A stretch of DNA of 37,399 bases from Gammaproteobacteria bacterium (GCA_023135195.1 JAGLTQ010000048.1:1-37399), one strand, 5' to 3'. Positions 1 through 7,969 are shown, counted from the stretch's first letter. Translations and numbers: made by a program. The notes: generated from the sequence alone by a model not told the origin.

Positions 1-1
1 C

Positions 2-25
2 GACATGGCAATGGGCGACGCGTAA
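2..25 (+). CDS. C-terminal tail of the gene upstream of dsrJ (partial)
   Basis: Codons in this frame read Asp-Met-Ala-Met-Gly-Asp-Ala and then TAA at 23-25, 45 bases before dsrJ. The rest of the gene lies outside the window. From the usual gene order in sulfur oxidisers (dsrK-dsrL-dsrJ or dsrK-dsrJ) it is likely dsrL or dsrK, but seven residues cannot decide this. Confidence 0.4.
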   Translation, partial: DMAMGDA

Positions 26-70
26 TTTAGTAAATAAATTAGTATAAGAATAAACTGAGGATTGCTGTAA

Positions 71-520
71 ATGATGTCATTTAGACAATTTGCAAAACAT
101 CTAGTCATATTGGTAGGGCTAACTGCCCTTCCAATTTTGTCTAATGCTGGTGATTTGGGGCCTACTCCACCTAAAGCTAAAATGAATTTTTCAGATAACT
201 CCAAATGTGTAAAACCAATTGCTGATATCCGTAGAAATCACATGGAGCTTTTAAAACATAAGCGTGATTTAACTTTACGCGAAGGTGTGCGTACAAAAGA
301 TAATAGTCTGGTTGAATGTATAGATTGTCATATAATACCAAATGAAAAGGGTGAGTTTGCTCGTTTTGGTGAAGATGAACATTTCTGTAGTAGTTGCCAC
401 AACTATGCCGCTGTTAATGTTGATTGTTTCGATTGCCACTCAGACTTACCTGAAGATGCAGCAAAAATTCTTCGTTCAACAAAGAACCCTCATAATATGA
501 CTGAAGGAGGCAAAAAGTAA
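71..520 (+). CDS. dsrJ: DsrJ, periplasmic triheme cytochrome c of the DsrMKJOP complex
   Basis: This 149-aa protein has an N-terminal signal or anchor segment (hydrophobic residues about 10-25) and exactly three CxxCH heme c motifs: CIDCH (83-87), CSSCH (106-110) and CFDCH (119-123). Three hemes and this size are diagnostic of DsrJ, the periplasmic cytochrome of the transmembrane DsrMKJOP complex that links sulfur oxidation in the cytoplasm to the quinone pool and periplasm. Cys46 is the only cysteine outside the heme motifs. DsrJ is known for an unusual His/Cys-ligated heme, so Cys46 is the candidate ligand (inference). A GAGG lies 10 bases before the start, and ATG at 74 is a possible alternative. 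The TAA overlaps the dsrO ATG by one base, which implies translational coupling. Confidence 0.93.
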   Translation: MMSFRQFAKHLVILVGLTALPILSNAGDLGPTPPKAKMNFSDNSKCVKPIADIRRNHMELLKHKRDLTLREGVRTKDNSLVECIDCHIIPNEKGEFARFGEDEHFCSSCHNYAAVNVDCFDCHSDLPEDAAKILRSTKNPHNMTEGGKK

Positions 521-1275
521 TGTCTAACTCTTCAGAGAATACCAATACATACCGCCGACAATTTTTAGCTCAGTCCGCCGCAGTTGCTGGCTTAGCTATT
601 GCGCCTGGTATTGTTTTAAATCAGGTAGCTCATGCGAAATCTGATACTGATAAAGTCACTGATGCTACTCGCTGGGGTATGTTAATCGATACCAACAAAT
701 GTTCAAACGGTTGTACTGATTGTGTTACTGCCTGTAGCGATGAAAATGGTTGGGGTAGCGGCGAAACTCATTCCAGCAAAGAACAACAAGCACAATGGAT
801 TCGCAAAGTAACCGTTACTGATAAACAAACGGGTCATGTTCAATCATTACCTTTAATGTGTCAGCACTGTGAAACTGCTCCATGTGTCGATGTTTGCCCA
901 ACTGGTGCATCAATGAAACGTGAAGATGGTATTGTTTTAGTTGATAAACACATCTGTATCGGTTGTCGTTATTGCATGATGGCTTGCCCATACAAAGCTC
1001 GCTCATTTGTTCATGAAAAACTTGAACTACAAAAGCCGAATGCTCCTCGTGGTATTGGTACTGTAGAAAGCTGCACAATGTGTACTCATCGTGTTGATAA
1101 AGGTCAGGATCCGGCTTGTGTAGAAGCATGTAGTAAAGCAGAACACGGTGCGATGCTCTTCGGTGATTTGAAAGATGCAAACAGTGCAATTTCAATTGAA
1201 TTGAAAAAACATGGCGGCGAACAAATTCGTGCAGATCTCGGTTTAAATACCGGCGTACGTTATCAAGGCCTGTAA
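520..1275 (+). CDS. dsrO: DsrO, Tat-exported four-cluster iron-sulfur protein
   Basis: The 251-aa protein starts with a twin-arginine signal (RRQFL at 12-16, hydrophobic stretch about 18-35, likely cleavage after VAHA near residue 39), so it acts in the periplasm. The mature part carries four cysteine groups of the NrfC/PsrB/HybA family: one beginning at Cys61 (CxxxCxxCxxxC), a CxxCxxxxCxxxCP group, a CxxCxxCxxxCP group, and a final CxxC with a distant C and CxxxC, together binding four [4Fe-4S] clusters. DsrO passes electrons between DsrJ and DsrP. It follows dsrJ with a one-base overlap and precedes dsrP by 41 bases, so all three are co-transcribed. No unusual residues were seen. Confidence 0.95.
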   Translation: MSNSSENTNTYRRQFLAQSAAVAGLAIAPGIVLNQVAHAKSDTDKVTDATRWGMLIDTNKCSNGCTDCVTACSDENGWGSGETHSSKEQQAQWIRKVTVTDKQTGHVQSLPLMCQHCETAPCVDVCPTGASMKREDGIVLVDKHICIGCRYCMMACPYKARSFVHEKLELQKPNAPRGIGTVESCTMCTHRVDKGQDPACVEACSKAEHGAMLFGDLKDANSAISIELKKHGGEQIRADLGLNTGVRYQGL

Positions 1276-1316
1276 TAATATATACCTATTAAAAAATTGG
1301 TAAGAGAATTCTTCAT

Positions 1317-2525
1317 ATGAAAAAAGCAGTTTTCAAACAAATTGACGGTAATAGTATTAACTATTGGATGTTACTTGCCCTTCTTGGCAGTTTTGCTCTA
1401 GCAGCTGTTGGTGCACACTTTTATATGGAACATGGCGGTCATTATGTGACGGGCATGAACAACCAAATCGTATGGGGCTTACCTCACGTATTTGCTGTAT
1501 TCCTTATTGTTGCAGCATCTGGAGCACTTAATGTCGCTTCAATCTCATCCGTATTTAATAAAACTGCTTATAAACCATTAGCACCGCTTTCAACTCTTGT
1601 TGCCATTGCGTTATTGTCTGGTGGTTTAATGGTTCTGGTTCTTGATTTAGGTCGTCCAGATCGTTTAATCGTTGCGATGACGGTTTATAACTTCAAATCT
1701 ATTTTTGCCTGGAACATGATTTTCTACAATGGGTTCTTCCTTATTGTTGGTGTTTATGCCTGGACAATGTTGCAGCGTAATCTGAATAAATACAGCCGCA
1801 TTGCAGGCTTCTCAGCTTTCATCTGGCGTTTAGCATTAACAACAGGAACAGGTTCAATCTTTGGTTTCCTTGTTGCTCGTCAAGCTTATGACGCTGCAAT
1901 CATGGGACCTATGTTTGTTGTTATGTCATTTTCATTTGGTTTAGCGATTTTCTTATTAATCGTGATGGCAACATATAAATGGACAGATCGCCCTCTCGGT
2001 GATGCAACATTTATTCGCTTAAAAAATCTTCTTGGTGTATTTGTTGCTGGTGTACTCTACTTTGTTGTTGCACAACACTTAACAAATTTATACGCTACAG
2101 AACATCATGGTGTAGAAGCCTTTATTCTCAGAGATGGCGGAATTTATACTCAGTTATTCTGGTATGGCCAAATTATTATGGGTGGTTTGATTCCATTAGC
2201 ACTTATCTATCACCCAACGACTGGCAAATCTCGTACAGCAATTTCAATTGCTTCGATATTAATTGTTCTTGGTGGGCTTATTCAAATGTATGTCATCATC
2301 ATTGGTGGTCAGGCATACCCATTAGAATTGTTCCCAGGTAAAGAAGTTTCAAGTTCTTTCTTCGACGGAGTAGTTAATTCATATAGTCCTACTTTAGCAG
2401 AAGCTCTTTTAGGTATTGGTGGCTTTGCTGTGACACTCTTCATGGTTGCCTTTGCTGTTAAAATTATGAAGTTTTTACCAGAGTCTTTAGCTGACGAAGC
2501 TGTTGATCCACATCACACTAAGTAA
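1317..2525 (+). CDS. dsrP: DsrP, NrfD/PsrC-family integral membrane quinone-interacting subunit
   Basis: The 402-aa protein is almost wholly hydrophobic, with about ten transmembrane helices spread over the full length and short polar loops. It starts with a charged cytoplasmic end and finishes with a polar tail rich in Glu, Asp and His. This is the architecture of NrfD/PsrC/DsrP proteins, which exchange electrons with menaquinone or ubiquinone. Position directly after the four-cluster protein DsrO fixes the identity. A purine-rich AAGAGA lies upstream of the ATG. The gene is followed within 25 bases by a terminator-like hairpin, so it may end the highly expressed part of the dsr operon. Confidence 0.93.
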   Translation: MKKAVFKQIDGNSINYWMLLALLGSFALAAVGAHFYMEHGGHYVTGMNNQIVWGLPHVFAVFLIVAASGALNVASISSVFNKTAYKPLAPLSTLVAIALLSGGLMVLVLDLGRPDRLIVAMTVYNFKSIFAWNMIFYNGFFLIVGVYAWTMLQRNLNKYSRIAGFSAFIWRLALTTGTGSIFGFLVARQAYDAAIMGPMFVVMSFSFGLAIFLLIVMATYKWTDRPLGDATFIRLKNLLGVFVAGVLYFVVAQHLTNLYATEHHGVEAFILRDGGIYTQLFWYGQIIMGGLIPLALIYHPTTGKSRTAISIASILIVLGGLIQMYVIIIGGQAYPLELFPGKEVSSSFFDGVVNSYSPTLAEALLGIGGFAVTLFMVAFAVKIMKFLPESLADEAVDPHHTK

Positions 2526-2549
2526 CAAATAACATTAATCTCTTGTTGA

Positions 2550-2587
2550 AAGAGGCCAAATCACTCACACGATTTGCCCTCTTTTTT
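2550..2587 (+). terminator. Rho-independent terminator or attenuator between dsrP and dsrN
   Basis: A 13-base arm (2550-2562) pairs with 2571-2583 with a single mismatch around an 8-base loop, and the right arm runs into six T (2582-2587). This is a canonical intrinsic terminator on the plus strand. The dsrN ribosome binding site starts only seven bases later, so downstream expression needs read-through or another promoter. Confidence 0.8.
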
Positions 2588-2606
2588 AACGTTAGGGAGG
2601 CCTAAA

Positions 2607-4001
2607 ATGCAGCGACTTCTTATCTCTGCAGCACACAAATCATCAGGTAAAACAACACTGACAATCGGCTTATGTGCTGCACTACATGCCCGTGGTTTAC
2701 GTGTACAGTCTTACAAAAAAGGACCTGACTACATTGATCCTATGTGGTTGTCCCGCGCATCAAATCATGACTGTCATAATTTAGATTTTCAAACCATGAC
2801 TAACGATGAAATGTTGGCAACCATTTCACTTTATTCAAAAGATGCTGATATTTCAATTATTGAAGGCAATAAAGGTTTATTTGATGGTGTAGCGATTGAT
2901 GGCAGTAATAGCAATGCAGCAATCGCCGAGTTGACAAAGACTCCTGTTATTTTAGTTATAGATACACTTGGAATGACACGCGGCATCGCTCCCCTGCTTC
3001 TTGGGTATCAGGCATTCAATAAAGAAATAAGTATCGCAGGTGTTATTCTAAATAAAGTGGGTGGTCCACGTCATGAACAAAAATTGCGAGATGTAATTAA
3101 TCAATATACAGATATCCCAATAATAGGTGCAGTACCTCGTTTAGATGAACTGAATATTACCGAAAGACATCTTGGCCTGATACCCAGTAATGAAGCAACA
3201 AATACAAATGAAGTAATTTCAAAAATAGCTCAAATTATTGAAAAGCATGTTGATCTTGATTTGCTCATTAAAATTTCAGCATTAGCAAAAGCTTTACCTC
3301 AAACAAACTTCAAATTATCAACTGATGTAAAACCAATAACACTTAAAGTTGGAATTGCACGTGATGCTGCATTTGGCTTTTACTATCCAGGCGATCTAAA
3401 TGCCTTCCGTGCTGAAGGTGTTGAACTTGTTGAGTTTGATACCTTAAAGGATAAAACATTGCCCGCTGTAGATGCACTGTTTATCGGTGGTGGTTTTCCA
3501 GAAAGCTGGATGAATGAACTTGAAGCAAACGTCACTTTACGTCAACAAATAAAAGACAGCATTAAATCCGGGCTTCCTGTATATGCAGAATGTGGTGGAT
3601 TAATGTACCTGTCCAAAAGCATCAGTTGGAATGGAAAACAATCTCAAATGGTTGGGGCAATTGATTCCGATATAGTAATGAATAAGAGACCCCAGGGCCG
3701 TGGTTATGTCTCATTAAAACCGACAAAAAACGCACTTTGGCCAAATAAAATGCCAGATAATGCTAATATTGAAATTTCAGCACACGAGTTTCATTATTCT
3801 GGATTTAAAAATCCTGCTGAGCTGGATTCAAATGAAAATATGAAATTTGCATATGAGATGAAACGGGGTAGCGGTATTACGGGCAATCACGATGGTCTAA
3901 TCTATAAGAATTTACTTGCTAACTACGCACACTTACGTGACACAAGCCGATATCACTGGGTTTCCAGTTTTGTTGAATTTATTCGACAGGTCAAATCATA
4001 A
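2607..4001 (+). CDS. dsrN: DsrN, glutamine-dependent siroheme amidase (CobB/CbiA family)
   Basis: This 464-aa protein is homologous to cobyrinic acid a,c-diamide synthase. The N-terminal part has a P-loop (SSGKTT at 12-17) in an ATP-dependent dethiobiotin-synthetase-like domain. The C-terminal part is a class I glutamine amidotransferase with the nucleophile in AECGG and a C-terminal His near EFHYSG. DsrN amidates siroheme for the DsrAB sulfite reductase. I place the start at ATG 2607 because AGGGAGG lies six bases upstream. A TTG at 2574 would extend the frame by 11 codons but lies inside the terminator hairpin. The gene follows dsrP and precedes dsrR as in other sulfur oxidisers. Confidence 0.92.
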   Translation: MQRLLISAAHKSSGKTTLTIGLCAALHARGLRVQSYKKGPDYIDPMWLSRASNHDCHNLDFQTMTNDEMLATISLYSKDADISIIEGNKGLFDGVAIDGSNSNAAIAELTKTPVILVIDTLGMTRGIAPLLLGYQAFNKEISIAGVILNKVGGPRHEQKLRDVINQYTDIPIIGAVPRLDELNITERHLGLIPSNEATNTNEVISKIAQIIEKHVDLDLLIKISALAKALPQTNFKLSTDVKPITLKVGIARDAAFGFYYPGDLNAFRAEGVELVEFDTLKDKTLPAVDALFIGGGFPESWMNELEANVTLRQQIKDSIKSGLPVYAECGGLMYLSKSISWNGKQSQMVGAIDSDIVMNKRPQGRGYVSLKPTKNALWPNKMPDNANIEISAHEFHYSGFKNPAELDSNENMKFAYEMKRGSGITGNHDGLIYKNLLANYAHLRDTSRYHWVSSFVEFIRQVKS

Positions 4002-4012
4002 CTTGGTATAAT
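3983..4012 (+). promoter_or_regulatory. Extended -10 sigma70-type promoter before dsrR
   Basis: TGGTATAAT gives an extended -10 (TATAAT at 4007-4012). TCGACA at 3983-3988 is a five of six match to the -35, with an 18-base spacer. It overlaps the end of dsrN and would give a leader of about 55 bases to the dsrR start, allowing dsrR and the two-component genes to be expressed apart from the dsr operon. Confidence 0.5.
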
Positions 4013-4074
4013 TGACTAAATTACTAGGTCTTTAGTGATACTAAGTTTTAATGAATAATTTATTTGGAGTAATC

Positions 4075-4410
4075 ATGATTACAGTTTCAAAATCCGCAGC
4101 AGATCAAATAATTGAATCTGCTAAACAGGGTAAATCTGAAGGTATGGCTTTACGTATCGCTGCTGAGCAAAAAGAAGATGGAAGCATTGAATATATAATG
4201 GGTTTTGCAGATCGAGATATGGATGACGATGTGTTTTTTAATACTGAAGGTGTGAAGATTATTGTTTCTGCATCATGCTATGAATTACTTAAAAATACTG
4301 AAATTGATTATGTGAAATTAGACAATATTGAAGAAATGCAGTTTATTTTTAAAAATCCAAATGATCCAAATTACAAATCAAATGAGTCAGGTACAGAACA
4401 CCACCTCTAG
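4075..4410 (+). CDS. dsrR: DsrR, A-type (IscA-like) protein lacking cluster-binding cysteines
   Basis: The 111-aa product has the HesB/IscA fold signature: an N-terminal ITVSKSAADQI segment, a central GMALRI strand, and the late GVKIIV, DYVKLD and F-NPN motifs. It has none of the three iron-sulfur ligands of IscA. The central Cys region reads EQKEDG and the C-terminal CGCG is replaced by an ESGTEHHL-type tail. The only cysteine (in SASCYE) is at a different position. Loss of cysteines is a known trait of DsrR, which affects expression of dsr genes rather than assembling clusters. GGAG lies six bases before ATG 4075. An ATG at 4051 would add eight residues with no visible ribosome site. Confidence 0.9.
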   Translation: MITVSKSAADQIIESAKQGKSEGMALRIAAEQKEDGSIEYIMGFADRDMDDDVFFNTEGVKIIVSASCYELLKNTEIDYVKLDNIEEMQFIFKNPNDPNYKSNESGTEHHL

Positions 4411-4428
4411 ATGTGCAAATGATATCTC

Positions 4429-6075
4429 ATGACGGCTGACATACAAAAGCAACCTAACAAAAATATTATTATAGAAAGCGGATCGCCTTCTTTATGGAAG
4501 AGTCCGCTTTGTACAACTATTTATGGATTAGGATTTGTTATTTCACTTTTAGCATTGTCTGGAATATTGTCAATTTCATTTCAACATAATGCCTTTTACT
4601 ATATAAACACCATCCTTTTTGTTGTTGCTATTTATCTTATTATTATTTTATTTAAACAAGTACGTAGTAATTTTATTTCTCCTCTTAATAAGCTCCGACA
4701 TTGGTCAGAGGAAATGCTTGAAGATAATCATTCCGCACGGATATCCGTTAAACAACAAAGCGATTTTACTAACATATTTAAAGGAATTAATGTTTTAAGT
4801 GATCGTCTGGAGACTTTAACACTCGATATGCAAAGTCAGGTAAGAAAACAGACTAAACATATTGAACGAAAAACTCACTCACTTGAGGTCATTTATGATG
4901 TTGCTGCCAGCATAAATATATCTCGTGATCTGGATGATCTCCTTACTCGCTTTCTATTTACTTTAAAAGATGTGGTTCATGCTCGTGCAGCTGTTGTACG
5001 ATTATTAACTGATGACGATGAAATGAGATTAGTTGCAAGCATAGGTCTTGATGACGATCTTATGGAAAGAGAACAAACTATACCGTCTAATGAATGTTTA
5101 TGTGGAATCGCTTATAAAGATGGCGATGTACATTTCCAGGATAATGTGCAGAAATGCAATAAAATTATTGGTCGGGAATTTTTTGATGATAATGACAAGG
5201 ATATAGGCATGATCGCTGTACCACTTCAATACCGTGGTAATACTTTAGGTGTTTATAATCTTTTTGTTAATAATCGGGAGTTTCATAACCAGGAAGAAAT
5301 TGAAGATCTATTAACAACAATTGGACGTCATTTGGGCATGGCGATTGATAAAGCACGTTCAGAAGACGAAGCACATCGTTTATCTCTGATGGAAGAACGT
5401 AATCGTCTTGCTCATGAACTTCACGATTCTCTCGCACAAACTCTAGCCAGTTTACGTTTCCAGGTTCGCGTATTAGATGAAACATTGCGTGGCGGGCAAG
5501 AACCCGATGTTTGGCATGAATTAGAAAAAATTGAAAACAATATTGATGAAGCTTATTCAGAATTACGCGAATTAATCACCCACTTCCGTGCGCCAATTGA
5601 TAAGCGAGGCTTAATTCCTGCAGTTGAGCATTTAATAGAACGCTTCCAGTATCAAACTGATATATCAATATTTTTGCAAAAGGAATGGAATGTATTACAT
5701 TTACCAGCAAGTATTGAAGTACAGGCACTTCGTATCATCCAGGAATCTTTAAATAATATTCGCAAACACAGTCAGGCTCATACTGTTCGTGTTATTTTAC
5801 GCAGTGATACACAAGGCGATTGTAAAATTCTTATTGAAGATGACGGTGTAGGCATTAAAAATGTGCCTGATGCTGAAGTCACTTTAGGTGACCATTTAGG
5901 CTTAAGCATTATGCATGAACGCGCCAAACGAATTGGCGGCACGGTAAAAATTGAAAGTGAACCGAATGAAGGTACCCGTATATTACTTGAGTTTGGACAC
6001 TCTGAACTACCCTCACAAAAAAGCAATAAAAAACCTATCCTTGTTTCCCCACCTACGCCGAACTTATTACCATGA
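4429..6075 (+). CDS. NarX-like sensor histidine kinase with GAF domain
   Basis: The 548-aa protein has two transmembrane helices (about 33-52 and 58-76) joined by only a few residues, so unlike NarX it has no periplasmic sensor domain. A HAMP-like linker, a GAF domain (about 165-308), a HisKA_3 box with phospho-acceptor His332 (HELHDS) and a HATPase_c domain (N box QESLNN, G1 DDGVGI, then GLSIMHERA) follow. The GAF domain holds Cys223, Cys225 and Cys243, which could sense redox or sulfur species (inference). The start is 18 bases after dsrR, with a weak ribosome site. The last bases overlap the response regulator as ATGA, so the two are a co-translated pair. It occupies the place where dsrS lies in Allochromatium. 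Confidence 0.88.
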   Translation: MTADIQKQPNKNIIIESGSPSLWKSPLCTTIYGLGFVISLLALSGILSISFQHNAFYYINTILFVVAIYLIIILFKQVRSNFISPLNKLRHWSEEMLEDNHSARISVKQQSDFTNIFKGINVLSDRLETLTLDMQSQVRKQTKHIERKTHSLEVIYDVAASINISRDLDDLLTRFLFTLKDVVHARAAVVRLLTDDDEMRLVASIGLDDDLMEREQTIPSNECLCGIAYKDGDVHFQDNVQKCNKIIGREFFDDNDKDIGMIAVPLQYRGNTLGVYNLFVNNREFHNQEEIEDLLTTIGRHLGMAIDKARSEDEAHRLSLMEERNRLAHELHDSLAQTLASLRFQVRVLDETLRGGQEPDVWHELEKIENNIDEAYSELRELITHFRAPIDKRGLIPAVEHLIERFQYQTDISIFLQKEWNVLHLPASIEVQALRIIQESLNNIRKHSQAHTVRVILRSDTQGDCKILIEDDGVGIKNVPDAEVTLGDHLGLSIMHERAKRIGGTVKIESEPNEGTRILLEFGHSELPSQKSNKKPILVSPPTPNLLP

Positions 6076-6734
6076 AAAATAATTTACGTACTTTACTTAT
6101 TGATGATCACACCCTCTTCCGTGTTGGCCTTGAAGGTTTATTGGTTAGCCGCGGCATTGAAATTGTTGCGTCTGTTGGCAGCGGTCATGATGCACAACGA
6201 CTTGTTGATGAATTAAATCCAGATATTATATTACTCGATATGAGAATGCCGGGGATTAATGGTTTAGAAGTATTAACTATGCTTCGCGAAAAAAATGAAT
6301 CTTTACCCATTGTAATGCTAACCACAAGCACAGAAGAAAACGATCTATTAAGATCATTGCGTTCAGGAGCACAAGGTTATCTTTTAAAAGACATGGAACC
6401 TGACGAACTTGTTTTAGCTCTACGTGAAATTGTTGCAGGAAAAACAGTTGTCGCCCCTGATCTTGCACCTATACTTGCAAAAGCAGTACAAGGAAAAACA
6501 ACTGTAAAAGAAGATAAAGATGACAGCCCTTTTTCAACGCTGACTCCAAGAGAAACTGAAATTCTTGGTTTACTGGCAGAAGGACAAAGTAATAAAGCTA
6601 TCGCCAGAAATCTTGGCATATCTGACGGTACAGTTAAGTTACATGTAAAAGCTATTTTACGTAAACTAAGTGTTCATTCTCGAGTTGAAGCTGCTGTTAT
6701 GGCAGTTGAACGCGGATTCAATAAGACAAACTAA
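6072..6734 (+). CDS. NarL/FixJ-family response regulator
   Basis: The 220-aa regulator has a receiver domain with acidic pair D11-D12, phospho-acceptor Asp56 (LLDMRMPG), Thr84/Thr85 and Lys106, followed by a LuxR-type helix-turn-helix (about 152-210, beginning LTPRETEILGLLAEG and including SDGTVKLHVK). It is the partner of the preceding kinase, whose gene it overlaps by four bases. Targets are not shown by the sequence. From position, the dsr genes or the neighbouring sulfur genes are plausible (inference). All phosphotransfer residues are present. Confidence 0.92.
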   Translation: MKNNLRTLLIDDHTLFRVGLEGLLVSRGIEIVASVGSGHDAQRLVDELNPDIILLDMRMPGINGLEVLTMLREKNESLPIVMLTTSTEENDLLRSLRSGAQGYLLKDMEPDELVLALREIVAGKTVVAPDLAPILAKAVQGKTTVKEDKDDSPFSTLTPRETEILGLLAEGQSNKAIARNLGISDGTVKLHVKAILRKLSVHSRVEAAVMAVERGFNKTN

Positions 6735-6739
6735 ATACT

Positions 6740-7204
6740 ATGAAAAAATTTAATGATCTTGTCGCTGAAAGCGCAAAAAATGTTACTGAAATTTTTCCCT
6801 GGGATCTGGAAGAAAGACTGACTAAAAATCCTTCTCTTCTCTTATTAGATATCCGGGAACCTTATGAATTTGATGCAATGCATATTAAAAATTCGCTGAA
6901 TGTTCCTCGTGGTGTACTAGAAACTGCCTGCGAGTGGGATTACGAAGAAACAGTAGCTAATTTGGTAAATTCTAGAGATAAAGAAGTTATTGTTGCTTGT
7001 CGTTCCGGCAACAGAAGTATTTTTGCATGTGAAGTCATGCAAAAATTAGGATACAACAATATTGTTTCACTTAAGACCGGATTACGTGGCTGGAGTGATT
7101 ATGAACAGGCTTTGTACAATAAAAATGATGAAGAAGTAGATGAGGATACTGCTATAGATTTCTTCACAACCAATCTACGCAAAGATCAAATAGCACCTAA
7201 ATAA
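6740..7204 (+). CDS. Single-domain rhodanese sulfurtransferase
   Basis: This 154-aa cytoplasmic protein has one rhodanese domain: LLLDIREPYEF in the first half, and the active loop CRSGNR with Cys87 as the persulfide-forming residue, followed by GLRGW. The loop length is that of sulfur-transferring rather than arsenate or phosphatase-type members. It starts five bases after the response regulator stop, so it belongs to the same transcript. In Dsr organisms rhodaneses feed persulfide sulfur to TusA and DsrEFH, which fits the setting, although this particular role is inferred. The acidic C-terminal tail (about 130-154) is outside the domain. Confidence 0.9.
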   Translation: MKKFNDLVAESAKNVTEIFPWDLEERLTKNPSLLLLDIREPYEFDAMHIKNSLNVPRGVLETACEWDYEETVANLVNSRDKEVIVACRSGNRSIFACEVMQKLGYNNIVSLKTGLRGWSDYEQALYNKNDEEVDEDTAIDFFTTNLRKDQIAPK

Positions 7205-7206
7205 CA

Positions 7207-7476
7207 GGTCAAAAGATTTCAACGCAAAGACGCGAAGGCGCAAAGAAAGAAAAATATTTTCTTTGATAAATACTGTTTCTAAATGTAGGTCGGTCTTCAG
7301 GCCGACGCGGTGTTAGATACAACAGAAGATAAACAAAATTTCTGCGCATCAAATTGTTAGAAGTTTAATTTTATGCCAGAGCTGTTGGCCTGAAGACCGA
7401 CCTACAACAAGATAATAAACCTTAAAAACTTTGCGTTCTCTGCGCCTTCGCGTCTTTGCGTTGAAATATCTTGACC
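7207..7476. repeat. Nested composite inverted repeat (MITE/BIME-like) between convergent genes
   Basis: The outer arms, about 7207-7248 and 7431-7476, share CAACGCAAAGACGCGAAGGC in opposite orientation and both begin GGTCAA. The inner arms, 7284-7306 and 7384-7406, are 23 bases each with one mismatch. Each inner arm is itself a REP-like unit (TGTAGGTCGG, TCTTCAG, CCGAC) able to form a small hairpin. Both unit types resemble dispersed intergenic repeats common in gammaproteobacteria (recollection, not a search). No coding frame is present. The element lies between converging genes and could also act as a two-way terminator. Confidence 0.85.
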
Positions 7477-7480
7477 TTAG

Positions 7481-7858
7481 TTAGTCATACCGCTTACGTT
7501 CGCTACGCTTACCTTTTGGACTAGCTTGCTGCACAATTACACCTTCTAATGCTTCTAAAGCAATTTCTATTTTTTCGTGCATATAAGATTCATTCAAAGG
7601 CGCGATAAAATACTTTTCATCTTCAATCAATAACTGGCGAAAGATATAACCATTTTCAACCATAGCCATAACATAACATTCATGTTTTATAGTTGCTGAC
7701 GTATCTATAATAATAATACAGTCTTTCTTAAACTCAGGTTCCATACTGTCATCAAGAACTTGCAAAGCAAAAGGCTCACTGCCAGAGCAACTGCTTTCCA
7801 TCATTTCTTTATGAATATCTGGAACAAATTCGACTTTTGCAACTTCTGATTGACTCAT
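7481..7858 (-). CDS. S24/LexA-fold protein lacking a DNA-binding domain and the catalytic lysine
   Basis: The 125-aa protein covers only the LexA/S24 catalytic-domain fold. LDDSMEPEF supplies the nucleophile-position Ser38, DCIIIID matches the GDxVxVD strand, and ENGYIFRQL aligns with the DGEVTVKRL strand. In that alignment the catalytic Lys is replaced by Arg74, so self-cleavage is doubtful. There is no helix-turn-helix and the tail is basic (PKGKRSERKRYD). GAGG lies six bases before the ATG. It stands alone on the minus strand with its own possible promoter. The family call is fairly sure; the function is unknown. Confidence 0.65.
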   Translation of the reverse strand: MSQSEVAKVEFVPDIHKEMMESSCSGSEPFALQVLDDSMEPEFKKDCIIIIDTSATIKHECYVMAMVENGYIFRQLLIEDEKYFIAPLNESYMHEKIEIALEALEGVIVQQASPKGKRSERKRYD

Positions 7859-7886
7859 ACTAAACCTCTATCAATTTTAGAAACGT

Positions 7887-7915
7887 ATTATAGTGTTTTT
7901 TGTGCTCAAACAATA
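7887..7915 (-). promoter_or_regulatory. Possible promoter of the S24-like gene
   Basis: A perfect TATAAT lies on the minus strand at 7887-7892, about 29 bases before the start codon. The -35 (TATTGT at 7910-7915, 17-base spacer) is poor. Confidence 0.3.
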
Positions 7916-7943
7916 TATTTTATTATTATATTTATACATGTTA

Positions 7944-7966
7944 TAGCCCTAACTGTTATGGGGCTA
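7944..7966 (-). terminator. Weak hairpin after the ABC exporter gene
   Basis: TAGCCC (7944-7949) pairs with GGGCTA (7961-7966) just after the exporter stop codon. The following minus-strand sequence is AT-rich but has no clean T-run, so termination is uncertain. Confidence 0.3.
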
Positions 7967-7969
7967 AGG

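Noticed and set aside
815-1195. 126-codon open frame antisense to dsrO
   Set aside because: It lies wholly opposite a well-conserved ferredoxin gene, its His/Leu-rich product is typical of a shadow frame, and it has no ribosome site.
2574-2606. TTG start extending dsrN by 11 codons
   Set aside because: It lies inside a terminator stem, has no ribosome site and adds residues before the conserved start of the ATPase domain.
7207-7476. Insertion sequence
   Set aside because: Terminal inverted repeats are present, but the interior is too short for a transposase and has no frame resembling one.
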